A stretch of 64,000 bases of DNA, taken from assembly GCA_001544655.2 (NCBI GenBank), contig FCOD02000022.1, positions 32,793 to 96,792 of the forward strand. Direction: 5' to 3'. Within the stretch, counting starts at the first letter, position 1. Each line of letters begins with the position of its first letter. The notes below the pieces were generated by a model. The model was not told the DNA's origin. It worked only from the letters and a program-made list of their open reading frames with translations, and made no database searches. This document shows, piece by piece, positions 9,785 through 18,153 of this stretch. A program made the position numbers and the translations under genes. Source of the stretch: Caballeronia turbans (GTDB taxonomy: Bacteria > Pseudomonadota > Gammaproteobacteria > Burkholderiales > Burkholderiaceae).

Positions 9785-10434
9785 GCGCGCACCTCCAGTG
9801 CCGTGAAGCGCACGCGGTCACCGTGCTGCATCAGCGTCGGCGGGTTTCTGGCGGGATCGAAGAGCTTCAGTTCGGTGCGTCCGAGCAATTGCCAGCCGCC
9901 CGGCGATGCCGCCGGATAGATGCCCGTCTGCACTCCGCCGATCCCGACCGATCCCGCCGGCACTGCGAGGCGCGGCTCGGCACGGCGCGGCATCGCGAGT
10001 GCGGGATCGAGCCCGCCGAGATAGGCGAAGCCCGGCTGGAACCCGAGAAAGAACACGATGTACTCGGCTTGCGTATGACGCTTCACCACTTCATCGACCG
10101 AGAGGCCCGTATGCTCGGCGAGCGCGGCGAGATCCGGGCCGTCGGCGCCGCCGTAGCGCACCGGAATCTCGATTTCAGCGCTGTCCATGTCGGCCGCCTC
10201 GGCGGCGTCCCAGCCACTTTCCAGTTGAGCCGCGAGCGCTTCGTAGTCCGCCTCGAGCGGATCGAACACGATCGTCAGATTGTTCATGCCCGGCACCACT
10301 TCGACGACGTGCGGCATGAGGCGCGCGCGCTCCGCCAGCGCCCAGATGCGGCGCTGGCAGTCGAGCGTGGCGGGCGGCGCGGCTTCGCACACGAGCGCGG
10401 CGTCGCCCAGCGGGTGAATACGTGGTCTTGTCAT
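9781..10434 (-). CDS. pxpB: 5-oxoprolinase subunit PxpB (KipI family)
   Basis: 217-residue KipI-like protein, first gene of the 5-oxoprolinase operon. The family's core motif FLGFQPGFAYLGGLD is visible near residues 128-142, followed by the PRRAEPRLAVPAGSVGIGG loop. It acts with PxpC and PxpA in ATP-driven cleavage of 5-oxoproline. The gene is divergent from a winged-helix regulator, and the 184 bases between them hold a repeated TTATCAA motif that could control this operon. Confidence 0.92.
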   Translation of the reverse strand: MTRPRIHPLGDAALVCEAAPPATLDCQRRIWALAERARLMPHVVEVVPGMNNLTIVFDPLEADYEALAAQLESGWDAAEAADMDSAEIEIPVRYGGADGPDLAALAEHTGLSVDEVVKRHTQAEYIVFFLGFQPGFAYLGGLDPALAMPRRAEPRLAVPAGSVGIGGVQTGIYPAASPGGWQLLGRTELKLFDPARNPPTLMQHGDRVRFTALEVRA

Positions 10435-10506
10435 GCCTCAAATTTGCCTTTGCGGGACGCGAAACCGGTCTGGTCGATGCGCTTCGCGTCGTCGCAGAAT
10501 GTTACA

Positions 10507-10538
10507 TTGTCAATAAATTATCAAGAAATTATCAATAC
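10507..10538. promoter_or_regulatory. Three 11-bp-spaced TTATCAA repeats, candidate operator
   Basis: TTGTCAATAAA (10507-10517), TTATCAAGAAA (10518-10528) and TTATCAATAC (10529-10538) follow each other directly with an 11-base period, about one helical turn. They lie between pxpB and the divergent winged-helix regulator gene, in an AT-rich island unlike the surrounding GC-rich DNA. A binding site for the neighbouring regulator is likely but inferred. Confidence 0.6.
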
Positions 10539-10618
10539 AGGTTTTCGCGAAGGCGCGCGCGTCGCTCGTAAAAATGACGTTGCGCTACACTCCAACGCAC
10601 TGCAAATCGGTCATCGCC

Positions 10619-11131
10619 ATGCCGCGTCATCCCACCAAGATCGTCTCGTCCGAGCATCTCGTCTCCGAAGCCAGCGCGGAACTGTCGGAATTCGAGTACG
10701 GCCTCATCATGGCGGGCAACGCGTTCAATCGCTGGATGGTGCGCTGCATGTCCGCGGCGGGCGCGAAGGACATGACGGCCGTGGAAGTGTCGCTGCTGCA
10801 TCACGTAAGCCATCGCGACCGCAAGAAGAAGCTCGCCGACATCTGCTTCGTGCTGAACATCGAGGACACGCACGTTGCCACGTATGCACTGAAGAAACTC
10901 GTCGCCCGCGGTTACGTGCAGAGCGAGAAATCCGGCAAGGAAGTGTTCTTTTCCGCGACGCCGGCGGGACGCGCGCTGTGCGGCAAGTATCGCGAAGTGC
11001 GTGAGGCGTGCCTCATCGAGACGCTGCGCGAAAGCGGCCTCACCAACGAGCAGATCGGCGAAGCCGCGCAATTGTTGCGCAATGCATCCGGCCTCTACGA
11101 TACCGCCGCGCGCGCGGCGGCATCGCTCTAA
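10619..11131 (+). CDS. Winged-helix (MarR-like) transcriptional regulator
   Basis: 170-residue predicted DNA-binding protein with a MarR-type winged helix in the middle: about residues 60-110 (KKLADICFVLNIEDTHVATYALKKL) form the helix-turn-helix and the following KSGKEVFFSATPAG the wing. An alternative in-frame ATG at 10574 would add 15 residues that look unlike the rest, so 10619 is preferred. It is divergent from the pxp operon, which suggests it controls 5-oxoproline use, perhaps through the TTATCAA repeats between them. The ligand is unknown. Its stop overlaps the stop of the convergent fau gene. Confidence 0.8.
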   Translation: MPRHPTKIVSSEHLVSEASAELSEFEYGLIMAGNAFNRWMVRCMSAAGAKDMTAVEVSLLHHVSHRDRKKKLADICFVLNIEDTHVATYALKKLVARGYVQSEKSGKEVFFSATPAGRALCGKYREVREACLIETLRESGLTNEQIGEAAQLLRNASGLYDTAARAAASL

Positions 11132-11757
11132 TAGATCGCCGATTCCGTAACGATCGCATCGAGCGGCATGTCGTGCGCCTCGCGCGGCAGCCTGCCGCAC
11201 TTGCCCGATTCGTACGCGATGCCGATCATCACCGGCCGCGCTCCATTCGGCCACGCGGCGAGCGTGCGGTCGTAATAGCCGCCGCCATAACCCAGCCGGT
11301 ATCGATCCTTATCGAAACCGACGCATGGAATCAGCAGCAGCTCCGGAACCACGACCTTTTCTTCAGCGGGCACCGGAATCCGGTAGCGGCCTTCCTTCAT
11401 CGGCGCATGCGCGCGCCACGCGTGGAAGACCATCGGGGCGTGCGGCTTGACGACCACCGGCAGCGCGGCGCTGCGCGTCTCGTCGGCGGCGAGCCAGCGC
11501 GTGAGCGTAGCGCGTGCGTCGAACTCCCCCGCGACCGGCCAATAGAAGCCGACGCATCGCGCCGCGTGCCGCGCGAGCACGTCTTCGACGCGGCTCGCGA
11601 GCGCCTCGTTCTTCGCGGCCTGGACGGGCTGCTCGCTTTGCGCCTCGCGGGTCGCGAGAAGGGTTGCGCGCAATGCGGTTTTAGGCTCGCTCTTGGGTTG
11701 ATCGCAAACGTTGCGTGCTATGCTTTCCTCCGATCTCAGGACCCGGTTCAAGACCAT
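11128..11757 (-). CDS. 5-formyltetrahydrofolate cyclo-ligase
   Basis: Converts 5-formyl-THF to 5,10-methenyl-THF with ATP, recycling folate in the cytoplasm. The family signature is clear: VGFDKDRYRLGYGGGYYDRTLA near residues 146-167, after an N-terminal KTALRATLLATREAQ helix. At 209 residues from the only in-frame ATG it is of usual length. That ATG has no ribosome-binding site, while a strong GGAGG (11727-11731) lies five bases before an in-frame ATA codon at 11719-11721, so a shorter product is possible. The gene is convergent with the MarR-like gene and divergent from slt with only 19 bases between starts. Confidence 0.9.
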   Translation of the reverse strand: MVLNRVLRSEESIARNVCDQPKSEPKTALRATLLATREAQSEQPVQAAKNEALASRVEDVLARHAARCVGFYWPVAGEFDARATLTRWLAADETRSAALPVVVKPHAPMVFHAWRAHAPMKEGRYRIPVPAEEKVVVPELLLIPCVGFDKDRYRLGYGGGYYDRTLAAWPNGARPVMIGIAYESGKCGRLPREAHDMPLDAIVTESAIY

Positions 11758-11776
11758 TCGCGCTCCAGAAATAAAG

Positions 11777-13744
11777 ATGTCAAAACGCCTCAACCGAGTA
11801 TATCTCGCGGCCGGCGCAGCCCTTGCCGCAGCGACGCTCGTCGCCTGCGGTTCGGCTCGCGCCGTCCGTCCCGATGCCGATCTTTCGCCCACGTCGGACG
11901 ATCGCATCTTCCTGCAGTTGCGCGATGCCGCGCGCGCGAACGATGCCGCCAAGGCCGCCACGCTCGCCGCGCAGATTCCGGACTATCCTGCGCCGAGCTA
12001 TATCGAATACTTCACGATCAAGCCGCAGCTCTTCGATTCGCAAGGCCACGCGCGCATCGATGCGCCCGACGCGCCGGTGCTCTCGTTCCTGCAGCGCTAC
12101 GACGGTCAGGCGATCGCCGACCGCATGCGCAACGACTATCTCGTCGTGCTCGGCAGCCGTCACGACTGGAAAAACTTCGAGCAGCAGTATTCCCGTTTCG
12201 TTCTCAATGACGACACGCAGGTCAAGTGCTACGCGCTCGAAGCGCGCCAGTCGCGCGGCGAAAACGTCGCGGATGCGGCGCGCGCGCTGCTCGTCGAGCC
12301 GAAATGGTACGGCGACGGCTGCGTCGATCTGATCGGTGCGCTCGCGGAGTCGGGCCAGTTCACGAGCGACGACATCTGGCAGCAGATCCGTGTCGCCTAC
12401 GAACAGAACTACACGTCCACCGGCTCGAGCATCGTCGAGGCGCTCGGCCAGCAGAAGCCGAAGGATTCGCTGCTCGACGACGCCGTCAACAAGCCACCGC
12501 TCTATCTCGCGCGCGGCGTGATGCCCAATTCGCCGGCGCATCAGCTGACGCTGCTCGCGATCACGCGCATGGCCCGCAACGATCCGGCCATGGCCGCGGC
12601 TACCTTCACCTCCGTCGCGCCGAGTCTCACGCCCGCTGAACGCGCGGTCGGCTGGGGCACCATCGGCTATCAGGCGGCACTCAAGCGCATGCCTGCGGCG
12701 GCCGACTGGTATCGGCTGTCGGCGAACGCGCAATTGTCGAATCCGGCGTACGAATGGCGCACGCGCAGTGCGCTGCTCGCGGGCGACTGGAACATGGTGC
12801 GCTGGTCTATCGAGCAGATGCCGCCGACCTTGCGCGCGCAGCCCGCGTGGGTCTACTGGCACGCACGCGCCGTGAAGCAGGCCGGCGACACGGCCACGGC
12901 GAATCAGGAATTCCAGACCATCGCGGATCAGTACAACTTCTACGGCCAGCTCGCGCTCGAAGAACTCGGTCAGAAGATCAACGTGCCGCCGCGGACCACC
13001 GTTTCGGACGCTGAGATCGCGCAGATGCAATCGGTGCCGGGCTTCGCGCTGTCGCAGCGTTTCTACGCGCTGAACATGCGTCTCGAAGGCAACCGCGAAT
13101 GGAATTGGCCGCTGCGCACCATGACGGACCGGCAACTGATCGCGGCCGCGCAGTACGCGAAGCGCATCGAGCTGTTCGACCGGACCGTCAACACTGCGGA
13201 CAAAACGAAAGCCGAACACGATTTCACGCTGCGCTATCTATCGCCGTTCCGCGACATCGTCGAACGCGACGCGCAGAACACCGGGCTCGACATCGAATGG
13301 GCGTATGGCCTCATCCGCCAGGAGTCGCGCTTCATCATCAACGCGCGCTCGGAAGTCGGCGCGGGCGGCCTCATGCAGTTGATGCCCGGCACGGCGCAAC
13401 TCGTTGCGAAGAAGATCGGTCTCGGTCCGGTATCGCGCGCGCAGATGAACGACATCAACACGAACATCCTGCTCGGCACGAATTACCTGTCGATGATCTA
13501 CAATCAATTCGATAACTCGGCCGTACTCGCCACGGCGGGCTACAACGCCGGGCCGGGCCGCCCGAGCCAGTGGCGTCAAGGCTTGCGCGCCCCCGTGGAG
13601 GGCGCGGTTTTTGCTGAAACGATCCCGTTCACCGAGACTCGCGATTACGTGAAGAACGTGCTGTCGAACACCGTCTACTATGCGGCACTGTTCGAAGGCC
13701 GTCCGCAGTCGTTGAAGGCGCGTCTGGGTTACATCGCACCCTGA
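11777..13744 (+). CDS. Soluble lytic murein transglycosylase (Slt70-like) lipoprotein
   Basis: 655-residue periplasmic enzyme that cleaves peptidoglycan glycan strands to 1,6-anhydromuropeptides. The N-terminal signal ends in a lipobox-like LVAC (Cys near residue 24), so it may be a lipoprotein rather than soluble as in E. coli. The central part is an alpha-superhelical repeat region. The C-terminal SLT domain contains the catalytic Glu at residue 516 (IRQESRF), then GLMQLMPGTA and the ATAGYNAGPGRPSQW motif. The ATG at 11777 is chosen because it gives the signal sequence at once. A strong terminator follows at 13765. Confidence 0.93.
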   Translation: MSKRLNRVYLAAGAALAAATLVACGSARAVRPDADLSPTSDDRIFLQLRDAARANDAAKAATLAAQIPDYPAPSYIEYFTIKPQLFDSQGHARIDAPDAPVLSFLQRYDGQAIADRMRNDYLVVLGSRHDWKNFEQQYSRFVLNDDTQVKCYALEARQSRGENVADAARALLVEPKWYGDGCVDLIGALAESGQFTSDDIWQQIRVAYEQNYTSTGSSIVEALGQQKPKDSLLDDAVNKPPLYLARGVMPNSPAHQLTLLAITRMARNDPAMAAATFTSVAPSLTPAERAVGWGTIGYQAALKRMPAAADWYRLSANAQLSNPAYEWRTRSALLAGDWNMVRWSIEQMPPTLRAQPAWVYWHARAVKQAGDTATANQEFQTIADQYNFYGQLALEELGQKINVPPRTTVSDAEIAQMQSVPGFALSQRFYALNMRLEGNREWNWPLRTMTDRQLIAAAQYAKRIELFDRTVNTADKTKAEHDFTLRYLSPFRDIVERDAQNTGLDIEWAYGLIRQESRFIINARSEVGAGGLMQLMPGTAQLVAKKIGLGPVSRAQMNDINTNILLGTNYLSMIYNQFDNSAVLATAGYNAGPGRPSQWRQGLRAPVEGAVFAETIPFTETRDYVKNVLSNTVYYAALFEGRPQSLKARLGYIAP

Positions 13745-13764
13745 CCGTCCCGAAGCGAAATCTC

Positions 13765-13801
13765 ACGCCCGCGCGTCGAACACAGGACGCGCGGGCGTTT
13801 T
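13765..13801 (+). terminator. Intrinsic terminator after slt
   Basis: A perfect 13-base-pair stem (13765-13777 with 13786-13798) with an eight-base loop, followed by TTTTCATTTT. It ends the slt transcript before the NAD-binding gene. Confidence 0.85.
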
Positions 13802-13865
13802 CATTTTCGGCCCGCCGCTCTGAACTGAAGCCGCATTCGTCAGGCCGCGACCCAAGAGGTGAACC

Positions 13866-14822
13866 ATGCGACACCAACATGTAGCGCTGATCGGCGGTTC
13901 GGGTTTCATCGGCAGTCATCTCGTCAATGCGCTCGTCGATCTCGGCAAGACCGTGCGCATCGCGACGCGGCGGCGCGTCCATGCCGCGCATCTCACGCTG
14001 TTGCCCGTTGACGTCATCGAAACCGACGTGCACGATCCCGTGCAACTCGCCGCGTTCATCGATCAGAGCGATGCGGTGATCAATCTCGTCGGCATTCTCC
14101 AGGGGCATCGCGACGACCCGTATGGGCCCGAGTTCGCGAAGGCGCACGTCGAACTGCCGCGCAAGATCGCCGCCGCGTGCGAGGCGAAGGGCGTGCGGCG
14201 TCTGCTGCACATGAGCGCGCTTGGCGCCGACTCCCAAGGCCCGAGCATGTACCTGCGCTCGAAGGGCGATGGCGAAAAGATCATTCGTGAATCGGGACTC
14301 GACTGGACCATTTTCCGCAGTTCCGTCGTGTTCGGCCCCGAAGACAATCTGCTCAATCAGTTCGCCTTCCTGGAGCGCATGTTCCCGGTGATCCCGCTCG
14401 CATGCGCCGATGCGCAGTTCCAGCCGGTATTCGTCGGCGACGTGGCGAAGGCGATGGTCAACGTGCTCGATCTCGACGCCGCCAACGGCCACGTCTACGA
14501 ACTCGCGGGTCCGGCCGTCTACACGCTGGCGGAACTCGTGCGCTTCGCGGGGGCGACCATCGGCAAGCATTCGCGCATCATCAAGCTGCCGGAGAGCCTC
14601 GGCCGGCTGCAGGCGATGACCATGGAACTGGCGCCCGGCCAGCCCATCATCTCGCGTGACAATCTCGATTCCATGAAGACGCCGAACATCGCGAGCGGGC
14701 CACTCGCGCCGGAACTGGGCATCGACGAGCCGGCGAGCATCGAGACCATCGCGCCGCTGTATCTGACCGGCAACTCGTCGCGCTCGCGCTTCAACGCTTT
14801 CCGCGCGACCGCGCATCGTTAA
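13866..14822 (+). CDS. Complex I NDUFA9-like NAD(P)-binding protein
   Basis: 318-residue atypical short-chain dehydrogenase of the NDUFA9/NAD-dependent epimerase type. The Rossmann motif GGSGFIGSH is at residues 10-18, directly after the first strand. The catalytic YxxxK is not obvious: MYLRSKGDGEKII is the closest segment, which is common in these NmrA/NDUFA9-like proteins. Bacterial homologues have no proven substrate and could act as reductases or as assembly or redox-sensing factors. AGGTG lies just before the start. The following GST gene begins 19 bases after its stop, so the two and probably cca form one operon. Confidence 0.82.
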   Translation: MRHQHVALIGGSGFIGSHLVNALVDLGKTVRIATRRRVHAAHLTLLPVDVIETDVHDPVQLAAFIDQSDAVINLVGILQGHRDDPYGPEFAKAHVELPRKIAAACEAKGVRRLLHMSALGADSQGPSMYLRSKGDGEKIIRESGLDWTIFRSSVVFGPEDNLLNQFAFLERMFPVIPLACADAQFQPVFVGDVAKAMVNVLDLDAANGHVYELAGPAVYTLAELVRFAGATIGKHSRIIKLPESLGRLQAMTMELAPGQPIISRDNLDSMKTPNIASGPLAPELGIDEPASIETIAPLYLTGNSSRSRFNAFRATAHR

Positions 14823-14841
14823 AACTCTTTTTTGTGATCGC

Positions 14842-15462
14842 ATGAAACTCGTTATCGGTGACAAGTTCAACTCATCCTGGTCGATGCGGCCGTGGGTGCT
14901 GCTCAAACATTTCGGCATCCCGTTCGACGAAACGCTGATCCGTCTCGGCCGGCCCGACACGAAGGCGAAGATTCTCGAGGTCTCGCCGTCCGGCAAGGTG
15001 CCGTGCCTCGTCACCGATGCGGGCGATCCTGTGTGGGAATCGCTCGCAATCGTCGAAACGATTGCCGAGATGCACCCCGAGCACGCAATGTGGCCGCGCG
15101 ACGCCGCCGCTCGCGCCCGCGCGCGCAGCATCAGCGCGGAGATGCACGCGGGTTTCGCGGACCTGCGCCAGAACATGCCGATGGAAATTACGACGCGCGC
15201 ACCGGGCACGGGCGCGACGCCGGGCGCGCTCGCGAACATCGCGCGCATCGAGGCGATCTGGGCGGAGTGTCTCGCCAGGTCGGGCGGGCCGTTTCTGTTC
15301 GGCGAGTTCGGCATCGCGGACGCGATGTTCGCGCCGGTCGTCATGCGCTTCAACACCTACGCGCCTGAACTGAACGCGACATCGCTCGACTATGCGAAGC
15401 GCATTACCGCGCTGCCGGCGGTCGCGGCGTGGATCGAAGGCGCGCGCGAGGAAGCGCGATGA
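14842..15462 (+). CDS. Glutathione S-transferase family protein
   Basis: 206-residue cytosolic GST. The N-terminal thioredoxin-like half contains NSSWSMRPWVLL (residues 10-21), with a serine in the usual glutathione-activating position, then the GKVPCLV cis-proline loop and ESLAI for gamma-Glu binding. The C-terminal half is all helical, as expected. The substrate is unknown. Its stop overlaps the start of cca (ATGA), so the two are translationally coupled. Together with the NDUFA9-like gene this looks like a three-gene operon. Confidence 0.88.
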   Translation: MKLVIGDKFNSSWSMRPWVLLKHFGIPFDETLIRLGRPDTKAKILEVSPSGKVPCLVTDAGDPVWESLAIVETIAEMHPEHAMWPRDAAARARARSISAEMHAGFADLRQNMPMEITTRAPGTGATPGALANIARIEAIWAECLARSGGPFLFGEFGIADAMFAPVVMRFNTYAPELNATSLDYAKRITALPAVAAWIEGAREEAR

Positions 15463-16694
15463 ACATCTACGCAGTGGGCGGCGCGATCCGCGACGAACTG
15501 CTGGGCGTGCCGGTGGTGGATCGCGATTATGTCGTCGTGGGTGCGACGCCTGAGCAGATGGTGGCGCAAGGGTATCGGCCGGTCGGGAAGGACTTTCCGG
15601 TGTTTCTGCATCCCGAGACGCACGAGGAATACGCGCTCGCGCGCACCGAGCGCAAGACGGCGGCGGGGTATCACGGCTTCCAGTTTTACTATTCGCCCGA
15701 TGTGACGCTCGAGGAAGACCTCGCGCGGCGCGATCTCACGATCAACGCGATGGCGCGCGAGGTGACGCCGGCGGGCGAGCTGACCGGGCCGGTCATCGAT
15801 CCGTTCGGCGGCGCGGCCGATCTGCGGAGCAAGCTGTTCAGGCATGTCGGCGACGCGTTCATCGAAGATCCGGTGCGCATTCTGCGGCTTGCGCGCTTCG
15901 CGGCGCGTTTCGCGGATTTCGACGTTGCGCCCGAAACGGCCGAACTGATGAAGAAAATGGTCGCGGCGGGCGAAGTGGACGCGCTCGTGCCCGAACGCGT
16001 GTGGCAGGAAGTGTCGCGCGGGCTGATGGAAAAGAAGCCGTCGCGCATGTTCGAGGTGCTGCGCGGTTGCGGCGCGCTCGCGCGGATTCTTCCCGAAGTC
16101 GATGCCTTGTGGGGCGTGCCGCAGCGCGCGGATTATCACCCGGAAGTGGACACGGGCGTGCACGTGATGATGGTGCTCGACTACGCCGCGTCGCAGGGAT
16201 TCGCATTGCCGGTGCGCTTCGCCGCGCTCACGCATGACCTCGGCAAGGCGACGACGCCGGAGCACATCTTGCCGCGTCACATCGGCCATGAAGGACGCAG
16301 CGTCGATCTGCTGCGGCCGCTTTGCGAGCGCTTGCGCGTGCCGAACGAATGCCGCGATCTGGCGGTGCTCGTCGCGCGTGAGCACGGCAATATCCATCGC
16401 GTGATGGAGATGGGCGCGGCGGCGCTCGTCAGGCTGTTCGAACGCTCGGATGCGTTGCGCAAGCCGGCGCGGTTTGCTGAAGCGTTACAGGCGTGTCTTG
16501 CCGATGCGCGTGGCAGGCTCGGGCTGGAGCAGCAGGCTTATCCGCAGGCGGAGCGGCTGCGGGAGGCGCTGGTCGCGGCGCGGGCGGTCGATGCTGGCGC
16601 AGTGGCCGAGCAGTACGCTGCTGAGCCTTCCAGGATCAAGGATGCCGTGCATGATGCGCGGGTCGCGGCCGTGAAGGGGGTTTTGGGCGGGTAG
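15459..16694 (+). CDS. cca: Multifunctional CCA-adding tRNA nucleotidyltransferase
   Basis: Adds and repairs the 3' CCA end of tRNAs; 411 residues. The nucleotidyltransferase head begins immediately with YAVGGAIRDELLG (residues 4-16) and the catalytic aspartates D21 and D23 in DRDYVVVG. The RRDLTINAMA motif follows near residue 97. A C-terminal HD phosphohydrolase domain, as in the E. coli-type enzyme with phosphatase and phosphodiesterase activity, is shown by THDLGK with H259-D260. The start at 15459 overlaps the GST stop (ATGA) and begins exactly at the conserved domain; a 10-residue upstream extension is rejected. Confidence 0.95.
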   Translation: MNIYAVGGAIRDELLGVPVVDRDYVVVGATPEQMVAQGYRPVGKDFPVFLHPETHEEYALARTERKTAAGYHGFQFYYSPDVTLEEDLARRDLTINAMAREVTPAGELTGPVIDPFGGAADLRSKLFRHVGDAFIEDPVRILRLARFAARFADFDVAPETAELMKKMVAAGEVDALVPERVWQEVSRGLMEKKPSRMFEVLRGCGALARILPEVDALWGVPQRADYHPEVDTGVHVMMVLDYAASQGFALPVRFAALTHDLGKATTPEHILPRHIGHEGRSVDLLRPLCERLRVPNECRDLAVLVAREHGNIHRVMEMGAAALVRLFERSDALRKPARFAEALQACLADARGRLGLEQQAYPQAERLREALVAARAVDAGAVAEQYAAEPSRIKDAVHDARVAAVKGVLGG

Positions 16695-16700
16695 CATTTG

Positions 16701-16726
16701 TTTTGCCGGATCGGGATCCGGCAAAA
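16701..16726. terminator. Hairpin between cca and the DUF2905 gene
   Basis: Perfect 11-base-pair inverted repeat TTTTGCCGGAT / ATCCGGCAAAA with a four-base loop, located between convergent genes. The T and A runs are part of the stem, so it fits a bidirectional terminator only loosely. Confidence 0.5.
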
Positions 16727-16729
16727 ACC

Positions 16730-16924
16730 TCAAATCGCCCGCGCAATCAACGACAACAAAATCGACAACAACAAAGTCGACATAAACGGAAACGAATACT
16801 CGCGTCCGAAAATCCGCAACGTGAAATCTCCCGGTAACCTCCCGATGCCGATCTTCTTCAGCCACGGCAGCGAGCCCGAGAGAATCGCAAGCGCGATGAA
16901 AGTCGTGAGCAGCCAGCGGATCAT
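16730..16924 (-). CDS. DUF2905 family small membrane protein
   Basis: 64-residue protein with two hydrophobic segments (about residues 4-20 and 47-62) around a short loop that contains GRLPGDF and GREYSFPF, the recognisable core of DUF2905. Function is unknown; it is predicted to sit in the inner membrane. It lies 10 bases downstream of the MidA-like methyltransferase gene on the same strand and is probably co-transcribed with it. Confidence 0.85.
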   Translation of the reverse strand: MIRWLLTTFIALAILSGSLPWLKKIGIGRLPGDFTLRIFGREYSFPFMSTLLLSILLSLIARAI

Positions 16925-16934
16925 GATCGCGCAC

Positions 16935-18140
16935 TCATAGCGTGTGAGAACGATCGCCCGTCGCGAAGGCGTCGAGCGTGCCGGGAATCCCGCGCGAAAA
17001 CGCGATCACCTTGAAAAGCTCGCCCATTTCCGCTTCCGACAGCAGCTTTTGCACCGCATTCGCAGCGGGGAGAAAGCGCTTCGCATCGGCGGGATCGAGA
17101 TCCGCGAGCACATCGGTGATGCCGGCGTTCATCAGGAAACGCGCCTGCGACGTGAAGCCGAGCAGATCGGCGCCCGTCTCGACGCCGGCCTCCGCGATGC
17201 CCGTAAATTCGACGTGCGCGGTGATGTCCTGCAAACCGGGATACAGAAACGGGTCCGCGTGCGCCCGATGCCGGTAATGGCACATCAGCGTGCCCGTCGC
17301 GCGCTGCGCGTGGTAGAACTCGCGCCGCGGAAATCCATAGTCGATGAAGAACGCCGCGCCGCGCGTGAGCATCGTGCAGACGGTCTTCGTGAACGCTAGC
17401 GCGGCTTCGTGCGTTTCGGTGACGTACTCGGTGAAAGGCTCGTCGTTGGCATCGTCGATCGCGGCATCGATCAGCTCGACCTGCGCATCCGGCGTGATCG
17501 GCCTGTCGTCGAAGGCCAGGCGATCGTTCAGCACGACGACGCCGCGCTCGTGCCACGCACCGAGCTTGCGCACCACGAGGCGCACCGGCATCGCGTCGAG
17601 CACCTCATTGCCGATCACGACGCCTTCGAACCGGTCGGGCAGCGCGTCGAGCCATTTCACCTTCGCGGCGAGCGCAGGCGCCTGCTTTTCGACGGTCTCG
17701 CGCTGGCGCTCGCGCAACTCGCCCGACAGATCGACGATCGCGTAACTGTCGAACGACACGTCGAGATCGGCGAGCGCGCTCAGCAAACCCGCCGCGAGCT
17801 TGCCGGTGCCCGCGCCGAATTCCATCAATTGCCGCGTGCCGGTCTGCTGCAACGCCTGCGCGACCGGCCGCGCGAGCGTCATCGCAAAAAGCGGGGACAG
17901 TTCCGGCGCCGTGACGAAATCGCTGCCGTCTTCCCCGCGGCGGCCGAATTTCATCGCCCCGCCGCTGTAATAGCCGAGACCGGGCGCGTACAGCGCGAGG
18001 TCCATGTATCGGTCGAAAGGCAGCCAGCCGCCCGCCGCGGCGATGCGTTCGCGCAGCAGATCTGTCAGTGCTTCGGACTGCGCGAGCGCGTCGGCGCCCG
18101 GAGCAGGTAAACTATCGGTTTGTCTGGCATTCGGATTCAT
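16935..18140 (-). CDS. MidA/NDUFAF7-like SAM-dependent methyltransferase
   Basis: 401-residue class I methyltransferase of the DUF185/MidA family; the mitochondrial relative NDUFAF7 methylates an arginine of complex I. Visible family features are the N-terminal FDRYMDLALYAPGLGYYSGG (about residues 42-61), the SAM-binding strand LMEFGAGTGKLA, and the VVIGNEVLDAMPVR motif. The target in bacteria is unproven. The ATG at 18140 lies only 13 bases from the start of the divergent SDR gene; a longer in-frame extension would overlap that gene and is rejected. Confidence 0.88.
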   Translation of the reverse strand: MNPNARQTDSLPAPGADALAQSEALTDLLRERIAAAGGWLPFDRYMDLALYAPGLGYYSGGAMKFGRRGEDGSDFVTAPELSPLFAMTLARPVAQALQQTGTRQLMEFGAGTGKLAAGLLSALADLDVSFDSYAIVDLSGELRERQRETVEKQAPALAAKVKWLDALPDRFEGVVIGNEVLDAMPVRLVVRKLGAWHERGVVVLNDRLAFDDRPITPDAQVELIDAAIDDANDEPFTEYVTETHEAALAFTKTVCTMLTRGAAFFIDYGFPRREFYHAQRATGTLMCHYRHRAHADPFLYPGLQDITAHVEFTGIAEAGVETGADLLGFTSQARFLMNAGITDVLADLDPADAKRFLPAANAVQKLLSEAEMGELFKVIAFSRGIPGTLDAFATGDRSHTL

Positions 18141-18153
18141 CCCAGTATTGTAA

